Position numbers and translations under genes: made by a program. From Opitutus sp. ER46 (GTDB taxonomy: Bacteria; Verrucomicrobiota; Verrucomicrobiia; Opitutales; Opitutaceae), in NCBI RefSeq assembly GCF_003054705.1, contig NZ_QAYX01000024.1, forward strand, positions 372,001 through 436,000: 64,000 bases of DNA, given 5' to 3'. Every line of letters starts with the position of its first letter. Within the stretch, counting starts at the first letter, position 1. The notes beneath the pieces were generated by a model. It saw only the letters and a program-made list of their open reading frames with translations, did not search any database and was not told the DNA's origin. Of this stretch, positions 9,824 through 18,700 are shown one piece after another.

Positions 9824-10191
9824 TTCGGGTCGGGTAACCCCGAAGGGACGAATGATATTCGATCCTGGAGAGAACCGCGAAAGGCGCGAAGTGACGCGAA
9901 AACGTGGGGTCCGCCAGGGCTGAGGGCGAAAGCGTGAGCGGTAGCACGTACCGCGGGTTTTCGTGGCTCGGTTCGCGAGCGTTCGCGGTGAGCTCAGGTT
10001 TGGGGACTGGGATGTCCAGAGGGAAACCGCGAAGCGCGCGAAAGGTGCGCGAAAACCTGCGGTCTGCGATGTCGGGGACGTAGTCGGATCTGAGCGGTCG
10101 GCCACCCGCAACTTTCGCGATGGTTCGCGTCGTTCGCGGTTTCTTCGATCGGCGATCGGTTCATCCGGAGAACCGTCAATCCGCGGGTAAA
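9824..10191. repeat. Intergenic region with four CGCGAA-rich repeats arranged as two inverted pairs
   Basis: No gene is visible between the two convergent genes here. Forward copies lie at about 9869-9907 and 10021-10062 (core AACCGCGAAAGGCGCGAA, ending in CGCGAAAAC), and reverse-complement copies at about 9955-9990 and 10110-10147. Each forward/reverse pair could fold into an imperfect stem of 35-40 bp around a loop of about 50 nt. The second pair is the better match. The order forward-reverse-forward-reverse suggests a repeated hairpin module between convergent transcription units. Confidence 0.75.
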
Positions 10192-10875
10192 CTACAGCGC
10201 GGACCAGGCGGTCGCGCCGAGGACGTTGAGGAGGCCGGCGATGACCATGACGAGGCCGGCGACGGCGCCTTCCTCGGCGCCGAGTTCGCGCGCCTTCGCG
10301 ACGCCGGCGCCGTGGGCGGCCATGCCGAACGAGGCGCCGCGGGCGAAGGCCGAGCGGAGCGGGAGCGCTACGAGGAGACTTTCGCCGACGGCCGCGCCGA
10401 ACAGCCCGGTGACAGCAGTGAACGACGCGGTGAGCGCCGGCACGCCGCCGACCGTCGCCGACATCTCGATGGCGAAGGGCGTGGTGATGGAGCGCGGCAG
10501 AAGGCTGGCGCGCACCTGCGGGGAGAATTGGAACAGCCCGGCGAGCCACCAGGAGACGCCGACGGCGATGACGCTGCCGGCCACCACGCCGGCGAGGAGG
10601 ACCGGCCAGTGCCGCACAATGGTCGCGCGCTGCTCGTAGATCGGGATGGCGAACGCGACGGTGGCGGGGCCGAGGAGGGTTACCAGCCAGTGCGTGCCCC
10701 GCAGGTACTCGTGGTAGCTGGTGTGGCAGACGATGAGCAGGGCGCCGCAGGCGACCCAGGTGGTCAGGAGTGGCGAGAGCCACCAGCGGCGAAACCGCGC
10801 GTAAGCGGCGCGCGAGGCGGCGTAGATGCCGAGCGTCACCGCCGCCCAGAGGACGGGGGCGAGACTAGCGGGCAT
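10192..10875 (-). CDS. lrgB: LrgB/CidB-family inner-membrane protein
   Basis: The 227-residue, multi-pass membrane protein has the family motifs LGPATVAFAIPIYEQ and SITTPFAIEMSATVGGVPALTASFTAVTGLFGA, and the ending GMAAHGAGVAKARELGAEEGAVAGLVMVIAGL. LrgB proteins work with LrgA in holin-like or small-carboxylate (pyruvate, glycolate) transport and in murein-hydrolase control. The start codon overlaps the 3' end of lrgA by 11 bp, so the two are translationally coupled. The pair diverges from a LysR gene, the same arrangement as cidAB and cidR in Firmicutes. Confidence 0.92.
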   Translation of the reverse strand: MPASLAPVLWAAVTLGIYAASRAAYARFRRWWLSPLLTTWVACGALLIVCHTSYHEYLRGTHWLVTLLGPATVAFAIPIYEQRATIVRHWPVLLAGVVAGSVIAVGVSWWLAGLFQFSPQVRASLLPRSITTPFAIEMSATVGGVPALTASFTAVTGLFGAAVGESLLVALPLRSAFARGASFGMAAHGAGVAKARELGAEEGAVAGLVMVIAGLLNVLGATAWSAL

Positions 10876-11275
10876 GGCGGTTGCGGAGCCGGAAACCCGC
10901 CTCGACGACGAGCGCGGTGCCGATCATGACCGCCGGCGTGCCGACGAGCACCGCGAGCAGGAGCTTGAAACCCAGCGGGCCGACGAGTTCGGGATGGTCG
11001 ACGAGGCCGAGCATCGCCGGCACGAAGAAGAGCATCAGGTGGTCGAGGAGCCCCGACGCACCCCGGTTGAGCCAATGCGACGGCACGATCCCGCTGAACA
11101 GCAGGGCCAGGAGGATGAAAAGGCCGACGACGCTGCCCGGCACCCCGAGACCCAGCGCCCGCGTGAGCGCGTTGGCCCCGGCGCTCAGGACCAGCAGCGC
11201 CCCCACCTGCACCCAGCGGTTCCCGCGGATGAGATGCGCCAGGCGCCGGCGCGATTGATGAAACCAAGAGTTCAC
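10865..11275 (-). CDS. lrgA: LrgA/CidA-family holin-like protein
   Basis: This 136-residue protein has four hydrophobic segments and the LrgA signature LGLGVPGSVVGLFILLALLFSGIVP followed by LLDHLMLFFVPAMLGLVDHPEL. It is the usual partner of LrgB. The start is taken as the GTG at 11275 (read as MNSWFHQSRRRLAHLI), which gives normal family length. The frame stays open upstream, but the upstream residues do not resemble the family and would run into the divergent LysR gene. The LysR regulator at 11354 probably controls transcription from the 78-bp spacer. Confidence 0.88.
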   Translation of the reverse strand: MNSWFHQSRRRLAHLIRGNRWVQVGALLVLSAGANALTRALGLGVPGSVVGLFILLALLFSGIVPSHWLNRGASGLLDHLMLFFVPAMLGLVDHPELVGPLGFKLLLAVLVGTPAVMIGTALVVEAGFRLRNRHAR

Positions 11276-11302
11276 GGCCGGGAGGATGCCACAGGCGGAG
11301 CC

Positions 11303-11338
11303 ATTCCGAAAATGAATTGATGGAATCCCCGCGATTCC
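11303..11338. promoter_or_regulatory. Candidate LysR operator: three ATTCC/GGAAT half-sites
   Basis: Three 5-bp half-sites lie in the spacer between lrgA and the LysR gene: ATTCC at 11303-11307, GGAAT at 11322-11326 and ATTCC at 11334-11338. They form two overlapping inverted repeats with spacers of 14 and 7 bp. LysR proteins usually bind extended, multi-site dyads in the divergent promoter of their own gene and target. The location fits; binding itself is not shown by sequence. Confidence 0.45.
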
Positions 11339-11353
11339 AATAAAGCATACGCC

Positions 11354-12262
11354 ATGGATTTTCGGGACCTGGAAATGCTGGTGGAAGTGGCTCGCCAGGG
11401 CGGGTTTTCCGCGGCCGCCAAGGTGCTCAACACCACGCAGCCGACCGTCAGCAAGGCCGTGCAGCAGCTGGAGCATGATTGCGGCGCCGTGCTGCTCGAC
11501 CGGCTCGCGCAGGGCGTGCGGCTGACCTCCGCCGGCGAGATGGTGGTGCGCCGGGCGAGCACGATCATGACGGAGCGCGAGCACCTGCGCGCGGAGCTGG
11601 CCGACTTGCGCGGGCTGCAGCGCGGCCGCCTGAAGCTGGGGCTGCCCACGCTGGGTAGCAGCACGCTGTTCGCGCCGTTGTTCGCCGCCTTCCGGCGCAA
11701 GTATCCCGGCATCGAGATCGAGCTGCACGAGCATGGGAGCAAGCGGCTCGAGGAGGCGGTGCGCGCGGGCGAGATCGAGCTGGGCGTTTCGCTGCGGCCC
11801 GTGCCGGATGACTTCGAATGGAGCGCGGTCTGCGACGAGCCGATGCTCGCGCTGTTGCCGAGCGGACACCCGCTGGTGGGCCGGGCCGCGATCAAGCTCA
11901 CCGACATCGCCCGCGACCCCTTCATCTTTTTCGAGCGCGGGTTTGCATTGAACGGCATCATCACCGCCGCGTGCCGGCGGCGCCGCTTCACGCTCAACGA
12001 GGCGGCGCGCAGCGGTCACGCCGACTTCATCATTGCCCTCGTTGCCGCCGGCCTCGGCGTCGCTCTCCTGCCGCGGATTGTCGTCGCTGCGCGCCGGCCC
12101 TTATCGGTGGAAACCGTGTTGGTGGATGAGACGGATCTGCGCTGGCAGCCGGGCTTCATCTGGCGCAAGGGCGCGACGCTGTCACCGGCCGCCAACCGCT
12201 GGCTCGCCCTCGTGGCTGGCGGAAAGGCCGAGGCCGGGCGCGCGCGAAAGACCAAGGGCTGA
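11354..12262 (+). CDS. LysR-family transcriptional regulator of the lrgAB operon
   Basis: The 302-residue protein has an N-terminal winged helix-turn-helix (residues 1-60: MDFRDLEMLVEVARQGGFSAAAKVLNTTQPTVSKAVQQLE) and a type-2 periplasmic-binding-like effector domain from about residue 90. It diverges from lrgA across 78 bp, the typical arrangement for a LysR activator of a neighbouring operon; CidR, which responds to acetate or pyruvate metabolism in Firmicutes, is the analogy. The effector here is unknown. The stop codon is embedded in the start of a purine-rich repeat array. Confidence 0.93.
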   Translation: MDFRDLEMLVEVARQGGFSAAAKVLNTTQPTVSKAVQQLEHDCGAVLLDRLAQGVRLTSAGEMVVRRASTIMTEREHLRAELADLRGLQRGRLKLGLPTLGSSTLFAPLFAAFRRKYPGIEIELHEHGSKRLEEAVRAGEIELGVSLRPVPDDFEWSAVCDEPMLALLPSGHPLVGRAAIKLTDIARDPFIFFERGFALNGIITAACRRRRFTLNEAARSGHADFIIALVAAGLGVALLPRIVVAARRPLSVETVLVDETDLRWQPGFIWRKGATLSPAANRWLALVAGGKAEAGRARKTKG

Positions 12263-12304
12263 AGGAAAGCGAAGGACTGAAGGACTGAATGCTGAAGGCT
12301 GAAG
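12260..12304 (+). repeat. Purine-rich GAAGGACT/GAAGGCT array starting at the LysR stop codon
   Basis: About five degenerate 7-10 nt units occur in a row: GAAGGAAAGC, GAAGGACT, GAAGGACT, GAATGCT, GAAGGCT. The first unit starts in the TGA stop of the preceding gene. Related purine-rich arrays with different units follow other genes in this window. Function unknown. Confidence 0.7.
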
Positions 12305-12412
12305 TCGGATACGGACGATGGGCGGCGGGACAGACTCCAGGCGGCGGCCAGAGGCGGGGCTGGGCTGGGCGGCTCCAAGGAGCCGCGGGCCGGGAGCACG
12401 AGGGCAGGAGGG

Positions 12413-12508
12413 TGCAATTATATCCGGCCGAGCATGGGGTAGTTGCGATAATGTCCAGATACTCGGGCATAATGTCCGGATTCTGCCGGGAATAATGTCC
12501 AGATACTC
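12413..12508 (+). repeat. 96-bp iteron element, copy 1
   Basis: The element begins with TGCAATTAT at 12413. After 35 bp it carries three direct copies of ATAATGTCC(A/G)GATACTC, at 12448, 12469 and 12492 (start-to-start spacing 21 and 23 bp). The middle copy has GATTCT. Two more copies of the whole element occur in the window with the same length and order. The remaining 12263-12616 spacer before the GH106 gene has no gene. No transposase is nearby. Confidence 0.85.
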
Positions 12509-12616
12509 GTCGGGTCCGGTGGGACGGCGGAGGCGGCGCCGGCACTGGCGACGCACGTCGGCCTTGTCCAGATCGGCGCGGGTGTTGAGCATCCGGCCTT
12601 TCACCCCTTCGCCGGC

Positions 12617-15490
12617 ATGCGTTCTTCCTGCGTTCGTTCCGCCCTCGTCGTCCTGGCTGCGCTCCTCGTGAGCGGAGTCGCCCGGTGTGCCGCGCCGGTG
12701 GTGGAATTGGAGGCTGCGTGGGCCAATCCGCCGCAGGACGCGCGGCTTCGCGCCTATTGGTGGTGGCTCAACGGCAACGTCACGAAGGAGGCGATCACCC
12801 GCGACCTCGAGGCGATGCGGGCCCAGGGCTTTGGCGGCGCGATCCTCACCGACGCCGGCGGCGCCGAGCAGGATGGCAATGACCGCGTGCCGGCGGGGCC
12901 GGTCTTTCTGTCGCCGGCTTGGCGCGAGCTCTACCGCCACACGCTCGCCGAGGCCGAGCGGCTCAGCCTCGAGTTGAGCCTCAACATCCAGAGCGGCTGG
13001 AACCTCGGCGGGCCGATGGTCCCGGCGTCCGATGCCGCCAAGCAGCTCGTCTGGTCGGAGACGTGCGCGGCCGGCCCGGCGCCTCTGACGCAGCTGCTCC
13101 CCGAGCCCAAGCACCGGGATCCCTGGTACCAGGATCTTTTCGTGCTCGCGGTGAACGTCGACCCGCTGGCGCCCGCGCACGCGCCGATCCAGCGCCTGGC
13201 CGAGAAGGCGCTGCTGAAGCCGCTCAACAGCTCCGCGCCCGATACGTCGGTGCTCCTGACGGACGTCGCGTCCACGCCGGGCGAAGCCGACACGACCGCG
13301 GGCGCGGTGGTGAATCTCACGGGTCAACTGGGCCCGGACGGCTCGTTGGCGTGGGACGTGCCCGCGGGCGACTGGCGGATCCTGCGGATCGGCTGCACCG
13401 TTGGCGAACACGCGCGCGTGTCGACCCATAGCGACGGCTGGAGCGGCTACGCGATCGACGCGTACGACGCCGGCGCGTTTCAGCGCTACTGGAACGCCGC
13501 GGTCGAGCCGCTGCTGGTCGAGGCCGGGGCGCGCGCCAGCCGCACGCTGAAATACCTGCACACCGACAGCTGGGAAATCGAGGCGGCGAGTTGGACGCCC
13601 ACGCTGCGGGACGAGTTTCGGGCGCGGCGCGGTTACGACCTCCTGCCGTGGCTGCCGGTGATCGCGGGCTACATCGTGGACAGCCGCGAGGCGAGCAACC
13701 GGTTCCTCTTCGATTTCCGCAAGACGATGGGCGAGCTCGCGGTGGACCACCACTACGTGCCCTTCAAGGAGCGAGCGCGGGCGCATGGCCTCCTGCTGCA
13801 CCCCGAGTCGGGCGGCCCGCACTCGTCTCCCTTTGACGCGCAGCGCTGCCTCGGACTCAACGACGCCCCGATGTCCGAGTTCTGGGCGTGGTCGCCACGG
13901 CACCGGATCGGTGACCCCAACCGCTTCTTTGTGAAGCAGCCGGCGAGCGCGGCGCACACCTACGGGCACCGGCTCGTCCTGGCCGAGGGGTTCACGACGA
14001 TCGGGATGCATTGGCAGGAGACGCTGTGGGATAACCTGAAGCCGGCCTTCGACAAGGCCTGTACCGAGGGGCTGAACCTCCTCGTGTGGCATGCGTTCGT
14101 GTGCTCGCCGGCGGAGATGGGGCTGCCGGGCCAGCAGTATTTCGCCGGCACGCACCTCAATCCCAACGTGACCTGGTGGAGCCGCAGCGCGCCCTTTTTC
14201 GCCTATCTGAACCGCTGCCAGGCACTGCTCCAGCGCGGGCTGCCGGTGGGCGACGTCCTCTACTACTACGGCGACAATATCCCCAACTTCGCGCAGCTGC
14301 GCGCGAGCGACCCGGCGCAGGTCGGCGCGGGCTACGATTACGACGTGATCGATGAGCACGCGCTGCTCGAGCGCGTGAGCGCGCGGGACGGCCGGCTGCA
14401 GTTGCCGGACGGCGTGAGTTACCGGGTGCTCGTGCTGCGCGACCAGCCCTCGATCTCGCCGGCGGTATTGCGCAAAGTGCGGGAACTGGTCTGGGCCGGG
14501 GTGACCGTCGTGGGCCACCCGCCGACGGCGGCAACCGGCCTCGACACCTCCGGCGAGCGCGACGCGGACGTGCGCCGGCTCGCGGCCGAAATCTGGGACG
14601 TGACGGCGTCGCGGCACGCGCGCCGCGGGACGAGCGCGCGCGAGGCGCTGTCCGCGCTGGGCGTGTCTCCGGATTTCACGTACATCGGCGGCGACGCGCA
14701 GACCGACCTCAGCTACCTTCATCGGCGCGACGGCGAGGCGGAGATCTACTTCGTGGCCAGCCGCGGGACGCGGCCAGAGGCGGTGCAGGCGAGCTTCCGC
14801 GTGACCGGGCGCGCGCCTGAACTCTGGAATCCGGTGACCGGCGAGCGCCGTTTCGCCGCCGCGTATGCCGCGGGAGAGCAGACGACCACGCTTCCGCTCG
14901 ATTTTCCGCCCTGCGGGTCGTGGTTCGTCGTGTTTCGCGCGCCGGCTCGCGAGCATCCCGCGACGGCTGCGGCCAATGCGGTTGCCTACGTGCCGGTGCA
15001 GGAGGTCGCGGGCCCGTGGACGGTCGCGTTCGATCCCGCCTGGGGCGGGCCGGCGCGGACGATCTTCGATCGCCTGGGCAACTGGGCGGAGCACGCCGAC
15101 GCCGGGATTCGCTTCTACAGTGGCACGGCCACGTATCGGCAGACCTTTGATCTCTCACCCGGGGTGGCCCCGAAGGCGCCGTTGGCGCTGGACCTCGGGC
15201 GCGTGCGCGAGCTGGCCGAAGTGCGGCTGAACGGCCGCTCGCTGGGCATTCTCTGGGCGCCGCCGTTTCGGGTGGACGTGGCTGGGCTGGTGCGTCCGCG
15301 GGGCAACGTACTCGAAATCGATGTCGTCAACTTTTGGCCCAACCGGCTCATCGGCGACGCGAGCCTTCCGCCCGAGCAGCGCCGCACCCGCACCAACATT
15401 CGCCGGCTCGATGCCAAGACCCCGCTGATGGAGTCCGGCCTGCTGGGCCCCGTGCAGGTGCTGACGCGCGCCGCTGAGGCGGCGCGCTAA
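12617..15490 (+). CDS. GH106 family alpha-L-rhamnosidase-like hydrolase, secreted
   Basis: The 957-residue protein has a signal peptide (residues 1-26) and then the GH106 hallmark WWWLNGNVTKEAITRDLEAMRAQGFGGAIL at about residue 52. The central TIM-barrel part includes LELSLNIQSGWNLGGP and LVLAEGFTTIGMHWQETLWDNLKPAFDKA. The C-terminus (about 800-950) is a galactose-binding-like jelly roll with GRVRELAEVRLNGRSLGILWAPPFRVDV, as in GH2-type accessory domains. GH106 enzymes remove terminal alpha-L-rhamnose from pectins and other glycans. It has no neighbour on the same strand within 350 bp and appears to be a single-gene unit. The TAA stop is fused to a repeat array. Confidence 0.85.
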   Translation: MRSSCVRSALVVLAALLVSGVARCAAPVVELEAAWANPPQDARLRAYWWWLNGNVTKEAITRDLEAMRAQGFGGAILTDAGGAEQDGNDRVPAGPVFLSPAWRELYRHTLAEAERLSLELSLNIQSGWNLGGPMVPASDAAKQLVWSETCAAGPAPLTQLLPEPKHRDPWYQDLFVLAVNVDPLAPAHAPIQRLAEKALLKPLNSSAPDTSVLLTDVASTPGEADTTAGAVVNLTGQLGPDGSLAWDVPAGDWRILRIGCTVGEHARVSTHSDGWSGYAIDAYDAGAFQRYWNAAVEPLLVEAGARASRTLKYLHTDSWEIEAASWTPTLRDEFRARRGYDLLPWLPVIAGYIVDSREASNRFLFDFRKTMGELAVDHHYVPFKERARAHGLLLHPESGGPHSSPFDAQRCLGLNDAPMSEFWAWSPRHRIGDPNRFFVKQPASAAHTYGHRLVLAEGFTTIGMHWQETLWDNLKPAFDKACTEGLNLLVWHAFVCSPAEMGLPGQQYFAGTHLNPNVTWWSRSAPFFAYLNRCQALLQRGLPVGDVLYYYGDNIPNFAQLRASDPAQVGAGYDYDVIDEHALLERVSARDGRLQLPDGVSYRVLVLRDQPSISPAVLRKVRELVWAGVTVVGHPPTAATGLDTSGERDADVRRLAAEIWDVTASRHARRGTSAREALSALGVSPDFTYIGGDAQTDLSYLHRRDGEAEIYFVASRGTRPEAVQASFRVTGRAPELWNPVTGERRFAAAYAAGEQTTTLPLDFPPCGSWFVVFRAPAREHPATAAANAVAYVPVQEVAGPWTVAFDPAWGGPARTIFDRLGNWAEHADAGIRFYSGTATYRQTFDLSPGVAPKAPLALDLGRVRELAEVRLNGRSLGILWAPPFRVDVAGLVRPRGNVLEIDVVNFWPNRLIGDASLPPEQRRTRTNIRRLDAKTPLMESGLLGPVQVLTRAAEAAR

Positions 15491-15531
15491 TGCAGAATTG
15501 AGAATGGAGAATGCAGAATGGTGAAAGCCGG
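15488..15531 (+). repeat. TGCAGAA/TGGAGAA 7-nt array fused to the GH106 stop codon, copy 1
   Basis: The stop codon TAA of the GH106 gene is the first part of TAATGCAGAATTGAGAATGG, followed by more AGAAT units and then GAAAGCCGG. Similar 44-bp blocks ending in AAGCCGG occur at 20893 and 26495. The rest of the spacer to 15731 holds a short run of GATCCGTC/GGATCGG repeats (15597-15628) and no gene. Confidence 0.75.
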
Positions 15532-15731
15532 GGTGCGGGTGCGTTCAGGACATCCTATCCCGGGCGGAAGGGCTTCGTTGGCGGTGGTTGGGACTTGGAT
15601 CCGTCTGATCCGTCGGATCGGTCCGATCTCCCGCTGAGTCGCACGCCCGACCGGCGGGCGGTGCTTGGGGACCCCTGAATTGGGCGGGGCGTCGGGTTGA
15701 CGCTGCCAAAGCAACGTGATTTGCCAGTGGC

Positions 15732-18700
15732 ATGCATCTCCGGCGATTCGTCGTGGTGTTCGTGCTGTTCTGGAGCGCGTTGAGCGCACTGGGTCTCGAC
15801 TCCTCGGGCGCGTCAACCGGGCCGCTCGCGCGGCCGAGTCTCGATCCCAGCGTGCAGCCGCCGATCCTGGTTTCGATCGCGGGCGGAGGGACCGTTGAAA
15901 CGGGTGAGCGAGTGACGATGACCGTGACCTATTGGGGGTCCCAGGAAGGGGTCACCTATCAGTGGCAGAAGGATGGCGCGCTGATTGCGGGTGCGACCAA
16001 CGCCTTCCTGATCATTGGCGCGGCAACTGCAGCCGACGCGGGCACCTATGAGGCGACGGTGACGAATGCGGGCGGGTCGAATCCCGCAAGCACGACCCTC
16101 GTGGTGAAGCCGCTGGCGCCGCCGGCGTTCACCGCCCAGCCCGAGTCTCGCACCGTCCACGTGAATCAGACGGCGGTCTTCACCTTCAGTGCCTCGGGCA
16201 GCTACCCGCGGACGTTCCAGTGGCTGCGCAATGGGGCGCCGATTTCCAGCGCCACGGACGCAAGCCTCACGATCGAGGCGGCGACGCTCGCCGATGCGGC
16301 CGGCTACTCGGTGGTGGTAACCAACAGCCAGGGGGCGGCGACCAGCGGCGTTGCGACCCTGACCGTGAACGCGGCCGTCGTGCCGGTTTGCACCAGCACC
16401 GAGCCGTCTGATGTGACCGTGACGGCCGGCGGGGAGGCCACGTTTCGGCTGGGCCTGACGGCGGGGACGCCGCCGTACACGTACCAATGGCTTAAGAACG
16501 GCGCGGCGATCGCGGGCGCGACGCGGGACGAATTGCGCTTCGCGAGCGTGACGCTGGGGGATGCCGGCAAATACTCGATCCAGGTGGTCAATATTGCCGG
16601 TACGGCGACCAGCCGGGAAGCGGTCCTGACGGTGAATCCGGCGACGCCTGTAACTTTCCAGATGCAGCCGGTGGGGGCCACGGTCGTCGAGGGCCAGAGC
16701 TTTGAGCTTGTCGTTGGCGCGATCGGTTCGCCGCCGATCACCTACCAGTGGGAGAAGGACGGCGTCCCGATCCCTGATGCGAACAAGCGGACTTATCGGG
16801 TGTTAACGGCGACGCCGGCGCATGCGGGCGTGTACCGCGTGGCGGTGACGAACCCGGCGGGTACGGTGTACAGCAAAACGGCCACCGTGGTCGTCGATCC
16901 TGCGGTCCCGCCGACGATCACGACTCCGCCTGCGAGCGTGTCGATTGGGTACTTCGGGGACATTTTCCTCACCGTTGCGGTCGCGGGTACCGGTCCATTC
17001 ACCTACCAGTGGTCGAAGGATGGCGTCGCGCTCGCGGAAGGCTCGTCCAGCAACTACCAGAGGACGCATGCGCAGCCGTCCGATACCGGCAGCTATACTG
17101 TCACGGTCGCCAACAAGGCTGGCTCGGTGACCAGCAGTCCCGCGGTAGTGACCGTCGCGGCCCCCCGGGCGCCCACGATCGCGCTTCAGCCGGTGTCAGC
17201 GCGGGTGCCTTTGGGGCAGGGAGTGAGTTTCCGGGCAACGTACGTCGAGGACGGTACCGGCCCGCTCACGGCGCAGTGGCGGAAGAATGGCAGCCCCTTG
17301 CCTGGCGCGACGACCGACACGTACAGCATCCAGGCCGTGAAGGGAGCCGACGCCGGGCGCTATTCGCTCCAAGTCACAGGCCTGGGCGGCACCGTGACGA
17401 GCGATGATGCCATCCTCACGGTGGTGGTGCCGCAGCCTCCCGCCCTCTTGGCGTGGTCTACAGGGATCGCCGTCACCTTGGGGAAGCCGTTCGAAATTGA
17501 TACAGGCTTCATGTCCGGCACCGGGCCGTTTGACTACCAGTGGTACTTGAATGGAACGGCGATCGTGGGCGCGACGGGCAGCAGCTACTCCGTCAGTGCG
17601 GCCAAGGCGGCGGACTTGGGCAGTTACACCGTCAGGATCATCGGGCCGGGCGGGGTCACGTTCTCCTCGGAAGCTGTTACCCGGCTGGAGGCCAGCAACA
17701 CGGCGCCTTGGGTGAGCACCGTTCAACTCGGCGACATCGTGTACTTCCTCGCGACGCAGCCTGGGCGCATTGAACGGTACGACATGGCAACGGAGAAGTG
17801 GCTGCCGACCGTGCTGCTGAGCGCCACGCAGGTGCCGACTGCGTTCCTGCCCATGACGGAAGGCGTATACGTGGCCTACGGGCGGGCGCTCGTCCGACGT
17901 TCGCCTAGCCTCGCGGAGGAAACGGCCGTGCTGAACGCGACCGCCCAAATTACGGAGCTCTGTGCGTACGATGCCTGGCTCTACTATTTCTGTCAGGACG
18001 CGCCCAACGCGCCGCGCTCGCTCAACAAGGTCCGTCGGAGCGACTTTGCGGCGCCCGCGACGGTGACGCCGTACACGCAAATCACGTTTTCAGCCGGCAG
18101 TCGTCGCGGATATGGCATCCTCGACGTGCGATCGATGCCCACTCCGTTCACCATCGATGCCAATGGCGCATTTACGCCCGTGGCGACGCCCGACTACCCG
18201 TATGCTTTCCCTCGCGGCTCGCGATCCTACCTGCTTGCCGGCGAGGCGGAGGTGGCGACCACCGGCGGCGCGGTATTCCGCACCAGCGACATGAGCTACG
18301 TGGCGTCTCTCGGCCAACCTTTCCTGGACTTGGTGAGCCGCTCGGATGGCGCGACTGTGGTGTTTCGGAACAATGCCGCGCACCTGCTGCGGGCGGGCGA
18401 CTACGTCGAGACGGCACGCGCCACGGTGCCCTTTGTTCCCATGCGGGCGTTTGGGCGAGGAACGGACGTATTCGCGTTCGGGGCCGGCGCGGGCAGCACA
18501 CCCATTGCCGTCGCGAAGCTCGCCCCGACGGCGTTTGTGACGCCGGCCCTCAATCCGGTCACGACGGGGCAGGGGGAACGGATGTCCTTCGATGGGGTGT
18601 TCTTCGCCAACGGCATCGTGCATCTCGTCAGCCGCAGCAAGCAGGCCGTGGTGCGCTGGTCGACCCTGACCCGCAGCTACCTGACTGCGGTGCCCCTGCG

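Noticed and set aside
12448-12508. Iteron clusters as a CRISPR array
   Set aside because: Repeat units are 17 bp with only 2-6 bp between them, so there are no spacers, and no cas genes are present.
12182-15094. 970-residue reverse-strand frame opposite the GH106 gene
   Set aside because: Same reason: composition-driven antisense frame with no recognisable domain; the forward strand carries the GH106 motifs and signal peptide.
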